Shown in pieces: positions 11,258 to 24,829 of a stretch of DNA of 64,000 nucleotides. Under the pieces are notes generated by a model that was given only the letters and a program-made list of their open reading frames with translations, made no database searches and was not told where the DNA came from. Origin of the DNA: Urechis unicinctus (taxonomy: Eukaryota > Annelida > Polychaeta > Xenopneusta > Urechidae); assembly GCA_034190875.2 (NCBI GenBank), contig CM067354.1, positions 8,581,828 to 8,645,827 on the forward strand, in the 5' to 3' direction. Each line of letters begins with the position of its first letter. The stretch's first letter is position 1. Made by a program: the position numbers and the translations under genes.

Positions 11258-11588
11258 TAAAAAAAATTGGCTCGCGATTGAGGTTGCAATTTTTGAAATT
11301 TTTCAGAATTTTTTTTCAATGGTCGGCATCAATGATGGGCACAACCCAGACGTTTGGTTTTGACCTTGATCTCAAGCTAAGGACAAGATTATTGAAAAAG
11401 TGAAAAACTGGATTCCCGAATAGGTCCGTGTATAATGGTCCGATTTTCACACCAATTGCAAACTTCATCTTAATATTTAATGCTGTGAGAAATCAACAGA
11501 TTTCCCAAGCGCCTGAGGTCGAAAAATTTTGGTATCAGTCCAAAAGTCCACAAAAGTTACATGAATATTTCGAGCGCCTACTTAACCT
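11258..11588. other. No gene seen
   Basis: AT-rich sequence after the microsatellite. One short plus-strand ORF (11428-11637) lacks any recognisable feature. Confidence 0.4.
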
Positions 11589-12069
11589 TCAATGCATGTT
11601 CGATGGTAATAAAAATTGGGTCACATTTTCTCCGTGACAGCTTAAGTCAGATCCATAGATTTCAAGGATGTCGATGACGTCAATTTCAGGGCTACACTGA
11701 CATAAGAATAGTAAATTCTCGTACCCCATAGTATCATGGCTGCTCAAGTCAGCTGCAAAGGTGGCTGGTTGGATGGCAGAACATGTATGAGCCACAGTCT
11801 TGGCACCTGTGGGAGTGATCTTCCTGATGCTCCGTGACCTACTCCGTAGCAAGCCTAAGCACAACTAAGCCTATCGTGATTCCGCCCAAAAATGGCTCAA
11901 GCTGATGGTACTGTGACTGAACACCTGGACATGCTAGATAATAAAATTCTTTAGCTGTGATACCCAACATCACCAAAGGTGCATACCATAAAAAGTACGT
12001 TGATGCATACCACAGACAGCAACACAGGGACATGAGAGAATATATAGACACAAGGAAGAAGCCCCTCAT
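11589..12069 (-). pseudogene. Pair of short ORFs, the first a multi-membrane-segment protein
   Basis: The first ORF (12069-11839, 76 codons, ATG) is strongly hydrophobic, with segments 'VSIYSLMSLCCCLWYAS', 'FLWYAPLVMLGITA' and 'FLGGITIGLVVL', so it would be an integral membrane protein. The second (11864-11589) overlaps its end and has no ATG, but it continues open for 91 codons. They share strand and spacing with the other small ORFs of the spacer and may belong to the same virus-like element. No family recognised. Confidence 0.35.
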
Positions 12070-13155
12070 TACTATTTAGGCAGAAATAAGTGCTACATCT
12101 TGTATCATTAAAGGAATCTACATAGTTACCATAAAATTATCATTGGATCTCGGCCAGGTACTTTGGTATAACAGACTTGGACTGGGGTCACGCAAAAAAG
12201 CGGAACAAAAACTTTGTGGACGGCGAAACAGATCAGTTCCCGGCTTGAAAGAAGTAGTTCAACCTCGGCAAGCAACTTTTATACACATTTGACAGCTTGA
12301 TCATTTTCAGTATTTGCTTGGTAATCAACATATTAACTTATGAATCGGTGAACCGACTAAGACCAACGCTTCGTGTAAATCGCCACGTTCATTCTGTGAT
12401 TATCAGGTCTACGTACGCAAGCGCACTGGTTTAGTTTTTTTTAAGCCGCCCAGCTGGAGTCAAGAAGCAGCGCATGCGTACTTGTTGAAGTCTTCAGGGT
12501 ATTTTCTGGGCTCTGGTTAACATAAGACTTTATTCGGATCATTAGGTTGCTGCTGAACACCTAGACTTTTCAAACCATAATATCATTCAAAAAAACATCT
12601 AGAATCAGCTCAGCAATCATATTCGCATCTTCAAAGGCCACGACCTCTTCTACGGCTCAAAATAATAACATCGGGAAAGGCCTGATAAGCTTGAGATGTT
12701 AATCCTTAATTCATGCCTCCTAAATGAAGACTAAATCTGCCCATTAAGACAGGAGCCACCCATCCTCTAATCAACCTGTCTGGAGCCACCCATCCTCTAA
12801 TCAACCTGTCTGGAGCCACCCATCCTCTAATCAACCGGTCTGGAGCCACCCATCCTCTAATCAACCTGTTTGGAGCCGCGATTTAAAAAAACACCCTGAT
12901 CTCCCCCTCATTTGGAACCCCCCTCCTAGGCTAATCATTAGGTCATCATTTTTCATTGTACATTCTAAACCCAATCTAGTCAAAATGACTAGCTAACCTG
13001 GTCACCCAGCTATCGAAGTTAGTCAAACACTATAGCGACTACTCCCATGGTCAAATCGACAAAGCAACATAGTCACAATGACTAGCAAGGCTGGTCCAGT
13101 GGTATTTGACTAGTTACCTAGTCAATCTGACCACCCTGAGAGCGTTCTCTTCTCC
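12070..13155. repeat. Non-coding stretch with a 30-bp tandem repeat
   Basis: Four near-perfect copies of a 30-bp unit (agccacccatcctctaatca core) lie at 12751-12870. At 12955-13135 there are loosely repeated 'gtcaaa.tgactag' segments in both orientations. No ORF of interest. Confidence 0.7.
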
Positions 13156-15179
13156 TTGTTGGGAGACCGCGAGGCGCGGATCACACGGGTTGGTTACATA
13201 ACCAAAGATGCGCGCCCTATAGAGTATATGCACAAATCAACAACGAATACATCGCAAACATTTTTAGGGCTCCTTCCATCGCCATTTTTATGTCGAATTA
13301 CAAAGAAATTGCTTCCGGTACCAGGTTACACATTATATGAATATTATTGGGAGTCGCTCGATATTATTTCGACATTGTATCGAAACATACGTACTGGAGC
13401 AGTTGCACTTTTTGAGATTACATGCAGCATTTTTATATATCAATTATCGCACCAGAAAAGCAAGCCGTCTTGCAATTGAGCCAGTGCACGTTAAACTCCT
13501 TTTAGGGTGGATTCGTATCGTGACATTATAACTTTGTACTCACAATGCGTGTGGAATTTTCTTTTTTTAATAAGCTGTGATGACCATCGTTAGAGATATG
13601 AGACAACTTGGTTATATATTACATTAAAAAGCTTGGTGATCACTGAATAGTTAAGTGTATAGATAACGTGATCCAGTATATTTGACTATATCAATATTTT
13701 TTCACTAGTTTGCTGTCCTTGATTTTTTAAAGATGGCTTTCCTTTTTTTCTTGCGAGTTTCATCGCAATTATTCATGTTCATAATGTGCAATCTTGCTTC
13801 AGAGTTAAAGTAACATAGGCATGAAAGTCGTATAAACAAGAATTGATTTTAAACTTTTTTGCACAATAACTATAAAATTGCAAGTAGACAGGCTATCCAT
13901 AAATACATTGTTAAATGCAACACTTGGGTCATGATATTGATAGTGAATATCTCAACTATTTGTCATGATAATAACGAAGTAATCAGTGAACAAGTAAATA
14001 TTACAGTATAACTATGACTTTAAATCCAATAGGAGTAACTATTATTGGTTACATATCTTTCTTTTACTCCTATAGCGGGAACTATTATGGGCTTAGTATT
14101 GTTTCTGTTTCTTCCCTGTAGACACATCCTTTGGTTGTCCGTATTCAAAGTGATTACTGCACACAAATGAATAAGCTTAATATACAATATACACCCATGG
14201 CCATTAAAGCCACAAGAAGAAGCCGTTTCACACGAGTAGCCTCAATTGAACAAAAGTAACCTAGGCCCCAAGCAGGGAAATCAGAAAGAGTGACAATACT
14301 ATGGATTCAGCAGCCATGGGTGATTAAGATGGCGTTGTCCAGCATCAGGACAGACGTGCAGCTATTGTGGAAGGCAATGACACTTCATCAAGAAACGCAT
14401 AGTAACAAAGAGAGGATCTGCACGAACACCAACGCGATTCACATCAAAGCGTCATGACGGATCGGACCACAGGGATGATTACTCATTCAGTGTTCGTGAT
14501 GGAAGAGAGAGACCAACGGTTGAGATTCAATGTCGATCCTGCACATCTTCAAACTTATGTCAATTCAACATCATCAAGAAATCCGCTTTGCTTCCAGTAT
14601 GAAAGAAGTTGTTCATATATACTAGTAATGCGGGCCATTACTATAAGCAGGCAGATTCATGATAACTGTACACAGCATCACCACGAACAAGACACATAAT
14701 CACGGCGTTTCCCTTTACAGCCCATGGGAAATCGGAACATTACTCGTCACAGGCCTAGATCTATGCTCTGTATTAGGCCGTACTCCAGCCAGTAGTCCCA
14801 ACGAAAGCACAAAACCAGAGGACAACGCTTAGTGGCCGTGTCAAAGCCGAACGGCGGACCCAAGAACTATGTGTATGAAATAGTTAGTGGAAGGATGGGT
14901 AAGAATTAAAACACAAGGTCTATCAGAGGGAAGGAAGTTCACCTGACCCCTGTAGTTAGAAATTAGGAATCAGGGACAAAGTATTTGTTTTGTAGAGATT
15001 TATTTGACTGTCCATAGCAAAAGCGCTGAAAGAAATTATTGTTTTATTGCATTTGCAGAAGGTGACATTTGTTGGTAAACAAATTATCAAGACAAAAGAA
15101 GAGGAAAATGTTAAATCATAACACACAATACTTTGTGAGATTAAACTGTATATCTTAGTTTCATTAAAACCTCGTGTTT
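13156..15179. other. No gene seen in the right part of the spacer
   Basis: A 107-codon plus ORF at 13156-13479 and an 81-codon one at 14454-14699 show no known motif. The rest is AT-rich. From about 15180 the sequence matches the left palindrome arm. Confidence 0.4.
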
Positions 15180-15497
15180 TGATTCACCGCGTGTGGTTTC
15201 TCGCACTTCTGTTACACTTTCGGGACGCGCTCAACCACTGCATTCATCACACATGTTGTCTTTGACATCAATTGGTCACCAAATCAGTTGTCAGGGTGAC
15301 TTGTTTTGAATACGCAGGCCCAGACGCTTCCTATGCATTTCTTTCCAATCTGCGATAGTCCTCCACCTTGCCTGTCAACACTCGCTGCAGATGACCCGCA
15401 CACAATTCAACTTTCTCATGTGTCATTTGCAAGCGATCAAATACCGATAGCATATGTCACACAGATTTTGTTCATATTGCTGAAAAACAATCCCAAA

Positions 15498-17160
15498 AAG
15501 TAAAATGTCTGTGGAACCATCACCAACTAGCAGTCCTATTAAGTAAAATGTCTGTGGAACCATCACCAACTAGCAGTCTTACTAAGTAAAGTGTCTGTGG
15601 AACCATCAACAACTAGCAGTCCTACTAAGTAAAGTGTCTGTGGAACCATTAACAACTAGCAGTCCTACTAAGTAAAGTGTCTGTGGAACCATCACCAACT
15701 AGCAGTCCTACTAAGTAAAGTGTCTGTGGAACCATAAGTAAAAGTGTCTGTGGAACCATCACCAACTAGCAGTCCTACTAAGTAAAGTGTCTGTGGAACC
15801 ATCACCAACTAGCAGTCCTACTAAGTAAAGTGTCTGTGGAACCATCACCAACTAGCAGTCCTACTAAGTAAAGTGTCTGTGGAACCATCACCAACTAGCA
15901 CCATCAAACTAAAGTGTCTGTGGAACCATCACTAGCGGTCCTACTAAGTAAAGTGTCTGTGGAACCATCACCAACTAGCGGTCCTACTACTAAGTAAAGT
16001 GTCTGTGGAACCATCACCAACTAGCGGTCCTACTAAGTAAAGTGTCTGTGGAACCATCAACAACTAGCGGTCCTACTAAGTAAAGTGTCTGTGGAACCAT
16101 CACAACACTAACTAAGTAAAGTGTCTGTGGAACCATCAACAACTAGCGGTCCTACTAAGTAAAGTGTCTGTGGAACCATCACCAACTAGCGGTCCTACTA
16201 AGTAAAGTGTCTGTGGAACCATCAACAACTAGCGGTCCTACTAAGTAAAGTGTCTGTGGAACCATCACCAACTAGCGGTAGCGTCTGTGGAACCGTCCTA
16301 CTAAGTAAAGTGTCTGTGGAACCATCAACAACTAGCGGGTCCTACTAGCGTCTGTGGAACCATCAACAAAGTAACTAAGTAAAGTGTCTGTGGAACCATC
16401 ACTAAGTAAAGTGTAACCATCACCGCGGTCCTACTAAGTAAAGTGTCTGTGGAACCATCACCAACTAGCGGTCCTACTAAGTAAAGTGTGTCTGTGGAAC
16501 CATCACCAACAACTAGCGGTCCTACTAAGTAAAGTGTGTCTGTGGAACCATCAACAACTAGCGGTCCAATCCATCAACAACTAGCAGTCCTACTAAGTAA
16601 AGTGTCTGTGGAACCATCACCAACTAGCGGTCCTACCATCACTACTAAGTAAAGTGTCCTGGAACTAAACTAGCGGTCCTAAAAAGTGTCTGTGGAACCA
16701 TCACAACTAGCAGTCCTACTAAGTAAAGTGTCACTGTGGAACCATCACCAAAGTAGCGACTAAAGTAAAGTGTCTGTGGAACCATCACCAACTAGCAGTC
16801 CCTACTAAGTAAAGTGTCTGTGGAACCATCACAACTAGCAGTCCTACTAAGTAAAGTGTCGTGGAACCATCACCAACTAGCGTCCTACTAATCACCGTAA
16901 AGTCCTACTAAGTAAAGTGTCTGTGGAACCATCACCGACTAGCGGTCCTACTAAGTAAAGTGTCTGTGGAACCATCACCAACTAGCGGTCCTACTAAGTA
17001 AAGTGTCTGTGGAACCATCACCAACTAGCGGTCCTACTAAGTAAAGTGTCTGTGGAACCATCACCAACTAGCGGTCCTACTAAGTAAAGTGTCTGTGGAA
17101 CCATCACCAACTAGCGGTCCTACTAAGTAAAGTGTCTGTGGAACCATCAACAACTAGCTG
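15498..17160. repeat. 43-bp minisatellite, about 38 imperfect copies
   Basis: The unit runs from 'actaagtaaagtgtctgtgg' through 'aaccatcaccaact' to 'agcggtcct', with a period of 43. Copies at both ends are regular. The middle (16280-16920) contains truncated and scrambled units. A single related unit exists in the opposite arm at 8635-8680. No ORF survives, because most units contain a stop in each frame. Confidence 0.95.
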
Positions 17161-18103
17161 ATTGTAGATTTTACTTTTTACAGGACTCAGTATTTACTGC
17201 ATCTGAGAAATGTGTGAATATCGTATGACATGACCGACGCATTAGCGCCCAAGTCAAACTGAAAGCTCAAGCGTTTGCTGCATATTATCTATCCAAACTG
17301 GGTTTCTATCTTCACATTGTACCTTCTCAACTGACACAACGAAGTAGGAGTCATTGTTAATGTCATTTCCTACAGGTTATCTACCTACCTACCTAAATTT
17401 TTGACAAGCGTGAAAAAGATGCAGATCGAAGGTCAGAGGAGGAAAACCTTGTGGAACTGCTTATCGAGCCGCCATTAACAAAGCGACTCAGACATCATCA
17501 TTAAATGTCGAATGTGTGTGTTTAAGACTATTTTGGGGGGAATTCATGTTTATCCTCTGTGAAAATTGGTCATATATTATCGATTACATAAATGTTAACC
17601 TGCAACGTAATACTTTTTTCTGAGCATGTAAGCGAATCTACAGCTATTTCAACGGTTCGCCGTTGCATCGACATTGTAAATACCTTCTATGTTAGTGTTA
17701 GGCTAATTCGGTCAGAGAAAGTGAGCGGGAACGGAAAAAGACCGCTGGCAAAGCAGTCCTATTGCACACCGTAGTATGAATAGGCTCTCAGCGTATATAC
17801 GTATTTACAACGTGCCTCGGTGTATCCGGATGGATGCATGGCTAGGTTTTTGCTGTTCACACTACTAGAGCAAGATTCTTTTCATCATCTCCATTGAAGC
17901 ATGTTTCTGATGGCATCTCCATTGAAGCATGTTTCTGATGGCATCTCCATTGAAGCATGTTTCTGCTGGCATCGCGAACATATTTTACAAACTATGTACG
18001 AGAGTTAGTGCGCGGTATCTTGAGTAATATAACTGTTGATCTGCCGATTAATCAGTGAACAGCTGAACATTGTGTCATAACTAAATAATACACAATACGC
18101 GAC

Positions 18104-18304
18104 ATGGCTTTTACAGTGAAATATATTTTAGACGCTAAAATTAACCATGGATGTGTTTACGAAGGGTACTACCGGCAAAGTTCGGCCATGTGGATCACCA
18201 TGGAGACTGGATTTACAGCTAGTCATTATCTACCCGCATTCTATGAGAATTATCTTATTGTGGCAAACATATACAATGAAAATATTATGACATTTATTTA
18301 CTGA
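18104..18304 (+). CDS. Small conserved repeat-borne ORF, 66 codons (right-arm copy)
   Basis: Full-length counterpart of the minus-strand ORF 5838-6038. It begins 'MAFTVKYILDAKINHG' and ends 'YNENIMTFIY' with the same stop position. Most differences are single-base substitutions. Flanks on both sides are equally similar, so coding constraint is not proven. Not recognised. Confidence 0.25.
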   Translation: MAFTVKYILDAKINHGCVYEGYYRQSSAMWITMETGFTASHYLPAFYENYLIVANIYNENIMTFIY

Positions 18305-18956
18305 TCAAGCATGTGCTCAGGTATATACCGTTAATACGTGTCAACGGTGGGGAAAAATCACAACTAGTGGAAGATTGAACACTGCCAACATTCGATTTGT
18401 CTAGTGACTTGGTGATGTGCCATTCACCTGCTACCACACATCGACTCGAACCACAAGGCGCGCAGTCTAAAGCAAACGCAATCTTAGATCTGTGTCAACA
18501 GTACGCGCATCATGATCAACACCATATGTCGCCTATTGTCTGGAAGCTTCTATAAGTTCAACCTAATCGAAAATTTCCCATGAAAGACGATCGCAATTGG
18601 TCAAACAACGCGTGGCGCTGTTTGCTTCTGGTAACGACGACCGACAGCCTGATTCACAAAGTTCATGCAATTGTTCCCACAAACTTAGACCCTGAATCTC
18701 ATTCGAGGTCATATGTATGTCACCAATTGTATGCCCAATGAGCTTGTCAACAAATTGCAACGAGCCACCTTAATTTGGCGTTGACGTGCTGTCCGTCATA
18801 CCAGATCAATCAGAGCGCCCGGCGCAGTTGGTGCGATTCATTGAATTATCAAAAGAGGCGTGCATCATTGTATCTGATAAGATTTCATCATGTTGAAACC
18901 TTATTAGCCACCTACGTTGTATGTTGCCGTGACGGATCATAAATTGATGATTACAG

Positions 18957-20050
18957 ATAAACTCAGAAAACGCCGTGTGCACACTAACCTGGATCGTGCT
19001 GTAATTGATGATTACAGATAAACTCAGAAAACGCCGTATGCACACTAACCTGGATCGTGCTGTAATGCTTCGCGAGACGTGCTGTAATGCTTCGCGAGAC
19101 GTGCTGTAATGCTTCACGAGACGTGCTGTAATGCTTCGCGAGACGTGCTGTAATGCTTCGCGAGACGTGCTGTAATGCTTCGCGAGACGTGCTGTAATGC
19201 TTCGCGAGACGTGCTGTAATGCTTCGCGAGACGTGCTGTAATGCTTCGCGAGACGTGCTGTAATGCTTCGCGAGACGTGCTGTAATGCTTCGCGAGACGT
19301 GCTGTAATGCTTCGCGAGACGTGCTGTAATGCTTCGCGAGACGTGCTGTAATGCTTCGCGAGACGTGCTGTAATGCTTCGCGAGACGTGCTGTAATGCTT
19401 CGCGAGACGTGCTGTAATGCTTCGCGAGACGTGCTGTAATGCTTCGCGAGACGTGCTGTAATGCTTCGCGAGACGTTAGTGAGACCATCGAGGATAACAA
19501 GACGCACTCTAGTGACAAAGACGAGGTTTTCGAAGAACACAGAGCAAGAAAATATGGTGACGACGAGGATGATGATCATGATGATGACGATTAAATCAGG
19601 ATGATACGGATGACGGTGATGATGATGAGAATGATCATGGCGAAGGTGATGAGGATAATATCGACGATGACTCTGAGGACGACGATGACAGTTTTTGATA
19701 GAGTGCCGAATATTTCCATACTCTATCAACACCACAAAGGATCCATGCCTTCAATAACAGCATGAAGCTTGTACTGATTGTGCGCGACCCTTATATGAGA
19801 ATGGCTTCTGACTTCATGTTCCTTCAGCGCTAATAGAAAGGAGGCTCTAAGATGCCAAAAAATATTTTCTTTTGAAGAGTTGCTTGTGGATTCCTTCTCC
19901 GGCAGACTACCATGACAACGAAAAAGGATTTTATTGTTTAACGACCTCTGGCATTGAGGAAGTGGCAAGGGGCAAAGCCATAAAACGTGGAATAAGAATG
20001 TTCTGCACAAGATTATTTTCGTCCATGGAACAAGAAATGTTATGAACTGA
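18957..20050 (+). pseudogene. Broken sulfotransferase copy of the right arm
   Basis: It begins with the acceptor context 'gattacag' at 18956 that precedes exon 2 of the complete genes. It then carries a 61-bp duplication, the 22-bp array 19057-19474, and the acidic stem ('DKDEVFEEHRARKYG' in the plus frame near 19520). After an in-frame stop near 19593 it continues with catalytic pieces: the 3'-phosphate region near 19780, the FSFEELL region near 19870, and the C-terminal 'PWNKKCYEL' near 20020. The PAPS loop region and several other parts are deleted. Multiple frameshifts. Not functional. Confidence 0.85.
19057..19474. repeat. 22-bp minisatellite, exactly 19 copies, derived from coding sequence
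   Basis: The unit gtgctgtaatgcttcgcgag plus ac repeats 19 times (418 bp) with only about one substitution. The core 'aatgcttcgcgagacg' is the codon run that encodes Asn-Ala-Ser-Arg-Asp in the complete left sulfotransferase (around 3855-3870). It leads straight into the continuing gene sequence 'gttagtgaga'. A 61-bp duplication of the preceding stretch (18941-19061) flanks it. Confidence 0.95.
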
Positions 20051-20061
20051 CCGAAACTGTG

Positions 20062-20125
20062 CGGGATCATGTGAGGCCACTGGGGTCATGTGAGGCCACC
20101 GGGGTCATGTGAGGCCACCGGGGTC
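20062..20125. repeat. 20-bp tandem repeat, about three copies
   Basis: Unit 'ggtcatgtgaggccaccggg' repeated directly after the end of the broken sulfotransferase. Confidence 0.85.
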
Positions 20126-22055
<1,930 letters not shown>

Positions 22056-23936
22056 ATGGGGAATCTTTCCAGACTTGTTAAGATTCATAGAAAGTTAGCT
22101 GTTTCATGCGTCGCCACCATTGTGGTAATAACCGTTCTGGGGCAAACCAGGTCACCAAACAAAGAACTTAATGACATTGGGATCCGAGAACAAGGTTCTA
22201 TGCTTTCCATTACTTGAAAAATCGCACTACATTAATTCATTGCATAACTTAATTTATAATAGCCATTGAATCACCATTAAATGTGTGTATCTTAGCACCT
22301 GATTTATTTTACCACATTAAAACAGAATTTTCGACCCACGTTGCATGTTGTTGTGATTGACTGTTCACCGATGGTTTCAGATAATCTCAGAAAATCCTGG
22401 ATGCCTTCACACCTGGATGGTGATGATAATGATTGGCAAGACGCTTATGGGATAATTAAGGACGCTGAGATGGATTTTCCCGGGAAAGACGAGGTTTTTG
22501 AAGAACACGAAACAAAAAAATACGGAGACAAGGATGACGAGGATGATAGCACCTATGATGATGGTGACTACAATGATGACAACGTCGATGACTATGAAGA
22601 TGATGAAGGAGATGGTGTTGACGACAGCATTGATTATGATGATGATAATGAGAATGATGATGAGGATGATGATGAGGATGCAGATGAGGATGAGAATGAG
22701 GATGATGATGAGGATGCAGATGAGGATGCAGATGAGGATGTAGATGAGGATGCAGATGAGGATGAGAATGAGGATGGTGGTGTTGGTGGTGGTGGTGGTG
22801 GTGGTGAATACGAGGAGGATGAGGATGACGATGACGGGATGGATGATGACGTCCGTGTTGAAGGTGACCCTTTGCAAGCAGCAGCAGAAGGTGGTGTAGA
22901 TAAGATAAGTGATGCAGACCGTGTTGGCAATAATAAGACAGTTGACTGCAACGAAAATTGTACCCACATGGAAGAGTACGTGTCACAGGGCGCTCGTCCC
23001 AGTGAAATGAACCAAACACACAAACATCTCCTGGTGAAACTCTCCCAGACACTTTTGTCCGAACTAACAGCTCGGGATTTAGAACAGAAATTAGACAAAG
23101 ATGAAGAAATCGACCCCAATGTCTACACAGCAAAAGATGTGGCTCGACTGAACATTAGCACTCGACAGATGCCCCAAGCTGTGATAATAGGCGCAAGGAA
23201 GGCGGGTACAGGAGCTCTCGTCGACTTCCTGGCTCTGCACCCTGACATTACAGCGCCTTCACACGAACCATTTTTCTTTGCTAATGATGACCATTACAGA
23301 TCGGGCCTGAAAACTTATTTCGATCAACTTCCAAAGCCCAAGGAGGGACAGTTGTTGATAGAGAAAAGTGCCGAATATTTCCATTATCTATCAGCCCCAC
23401 AAAGGATCCATGCCTTCAATAACAGCATGAAGCTTGTACTGATTGTGCGCGACCCTTATGTGAGAATGGTTTCTGACTTCATGTTTCTACAGCGCTATCA
23501 GAAAGGAGGATCTAAGCTGCCAAAAATATTTTCTTTTGAAGAATTACTTGTGGATTCCTTCTCCGGCAGATTGCACGAAGGCTGGGGGTGTTTAACGCGG
23601 TCTGTGTATTACATACATCTACGTAAATGGCTCAAATGGTTCCCGCGTCGACAAATACACATTGTGAATGGGGATGAGTTTGCTTTCCAGAATCCAGGAC
23701 GACAACTCGCAAAGGTAGAAGAATTCTTAGGTGTGAAGCCATTTCTTAGTGAAGAACTCTTTTACTATGATATCAATAAGGGATTTTATTGCTTAAAGAG
23801 CTCTGGCTGTTTAGAAAATGGCAAGGGACATAGCCATCAGATTTGGCCAGATTTAGAACGCGCTGCAAGAGATTATTTTCGTCCATGGAACAAGAAATTT
23901 TATGAACTTACAGGTACTGACTACGGCTGGTTGTAA
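22056..23936 (+). CDS. Heparan sulfate glucosamine 3-O-sulfotransferase-like protein, right copy (2 exons)
   Basis: Model: exon 1 is 22056-22194 and exon 2 is 22381-23936, giving 564 residues. Exon 1 (ACCATGG start, 'MGNLSRLVKIHRKLA', then hydrophobic 'VSCVATIVVITVLG') is a type II signal-anchor. It ends CAAG/GTTCTATG and joins in phase to exon 2 after GTTTCAG. The stem (about residues 85-210) is an extreme Asp/Glu run built from gatgag-type codon repeats plus a short Gly run, much longer than in the left copy. Catalytic domain about residues 306-564: PAPS loop 'GARKAGTGAL', 'SHEPFFF' with the catalytic-base Glu, 'VRDPYVRMVSDF', Cys pair in 'FYCLKSSGC', and C-terminal 'FRPWNKKFYELTG'. Expected to add 3-O-sulfate to heparan sulfate in the Golgi. 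All key residues are present. Similar to the left copy throughout the catalytic part. Confidence 0.9.
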
Positions 23937-24300
23937 CCTTAGTTGGAGCCTGATGACAATTAATCTGAGATTAACTATCATGCATCAAAGGTATTATAAA
24001 TCTTAGGTAATAAATGGTAGGTAAATAGTGTGTGAAGTGTGTGCAGTAAGAAAAGTGATAAAATGAAGGGTATGCAAGTAAAATATTTGTGATCAATAAC
24101 CAGTCGCTGACATTTATCGATAATTGTTGCTCGAATATCGGTTGATACATCTAATAAATACATTTATTTGAAAATATCATAGCCACTCGGTTAGCTCGGT
24201 TAACTAAACAAGATTACGATCAACGCAATCTATAACACCTTTGTTCTAAAGCTTTTTGTGCTTGAAAGCGTTGTAATGGCAGACCAATATTCCAAGCAAT

Positions 24301-24450
<150 letters not shown>

Positions 24451-24829
24451 GACTTGACCATTGCGGGGTCTCTTTTTGATAGGATAAGCCATACATTGAC
24501 CATATTTGATGTGTAATATACCTTTTTGACCACCGACAATAAAGCATAATGATACAAACACACAAAAAGAGGTTTACAAGGAAGAAACTTGCTTGGACAA
24601 ACTCCACAAATAGACATACAGTGAAACCGTCATAAGACATTGCTCCCAAATCAAACAACCTTACCTCCCACAAATAAAACAAAAGAAGAAGAAAGAAATG
24701 CAGCAACATAGCATGGGGTTGAACTCCCCTCTGTTTGTCTAGTTACAAGTGGGTTCAAAGGGTATAATATGACTAACTAAACACTAGCATACCTAGGATA
24801 CCGAATCACATTGGTGTGATGCATGCCTC

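Larger units (their letters stand above)
8981..15179. other. Spacer of the palindrome with decayed virus-like (Polinton-like) material
   Basis: Unrelated to the flanking arms. The left part (8,999-12,069) holds a DNA polymerase B fragment on the plus strand and at least four short ORFs on the minus strand, several with hydrophobic segments. The right part (12,070-15,179) holds a 30-bp repeat and short ORFs (13156-13531, 14454-14699) that I cannot identify. I find no capsid, integrase, packaging ATPase or protease motif. A 33-codon ORF at 8999-9097 and a Cys-containing 109-codon ORF at 9138-9467 are unrecognised. Confidence 0.55.

Noticed and set aside
11271-11640. Similarity with 27360-27480 ('tttgaccttgacct..aaact')
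   Set aside because: Only a short AT-rich match; not enough to call a shared repeat by eye.
15498-17160. Possible CRISPR-like regular repeat array
   Set aside because: Units are directly adjacent with no unique spacers, and the host is an animal genome: an ordinary minisatellite.
22407-23133. Long minus-strand ORFs opposite the right sulfotransferase (186, 225 and 161 codons)
   Set aside because: Shadows of the acidic GAT/GAG triplet repeat on the coding strand; composition is His/Pro, Ile/Leu or Ser repeats only.
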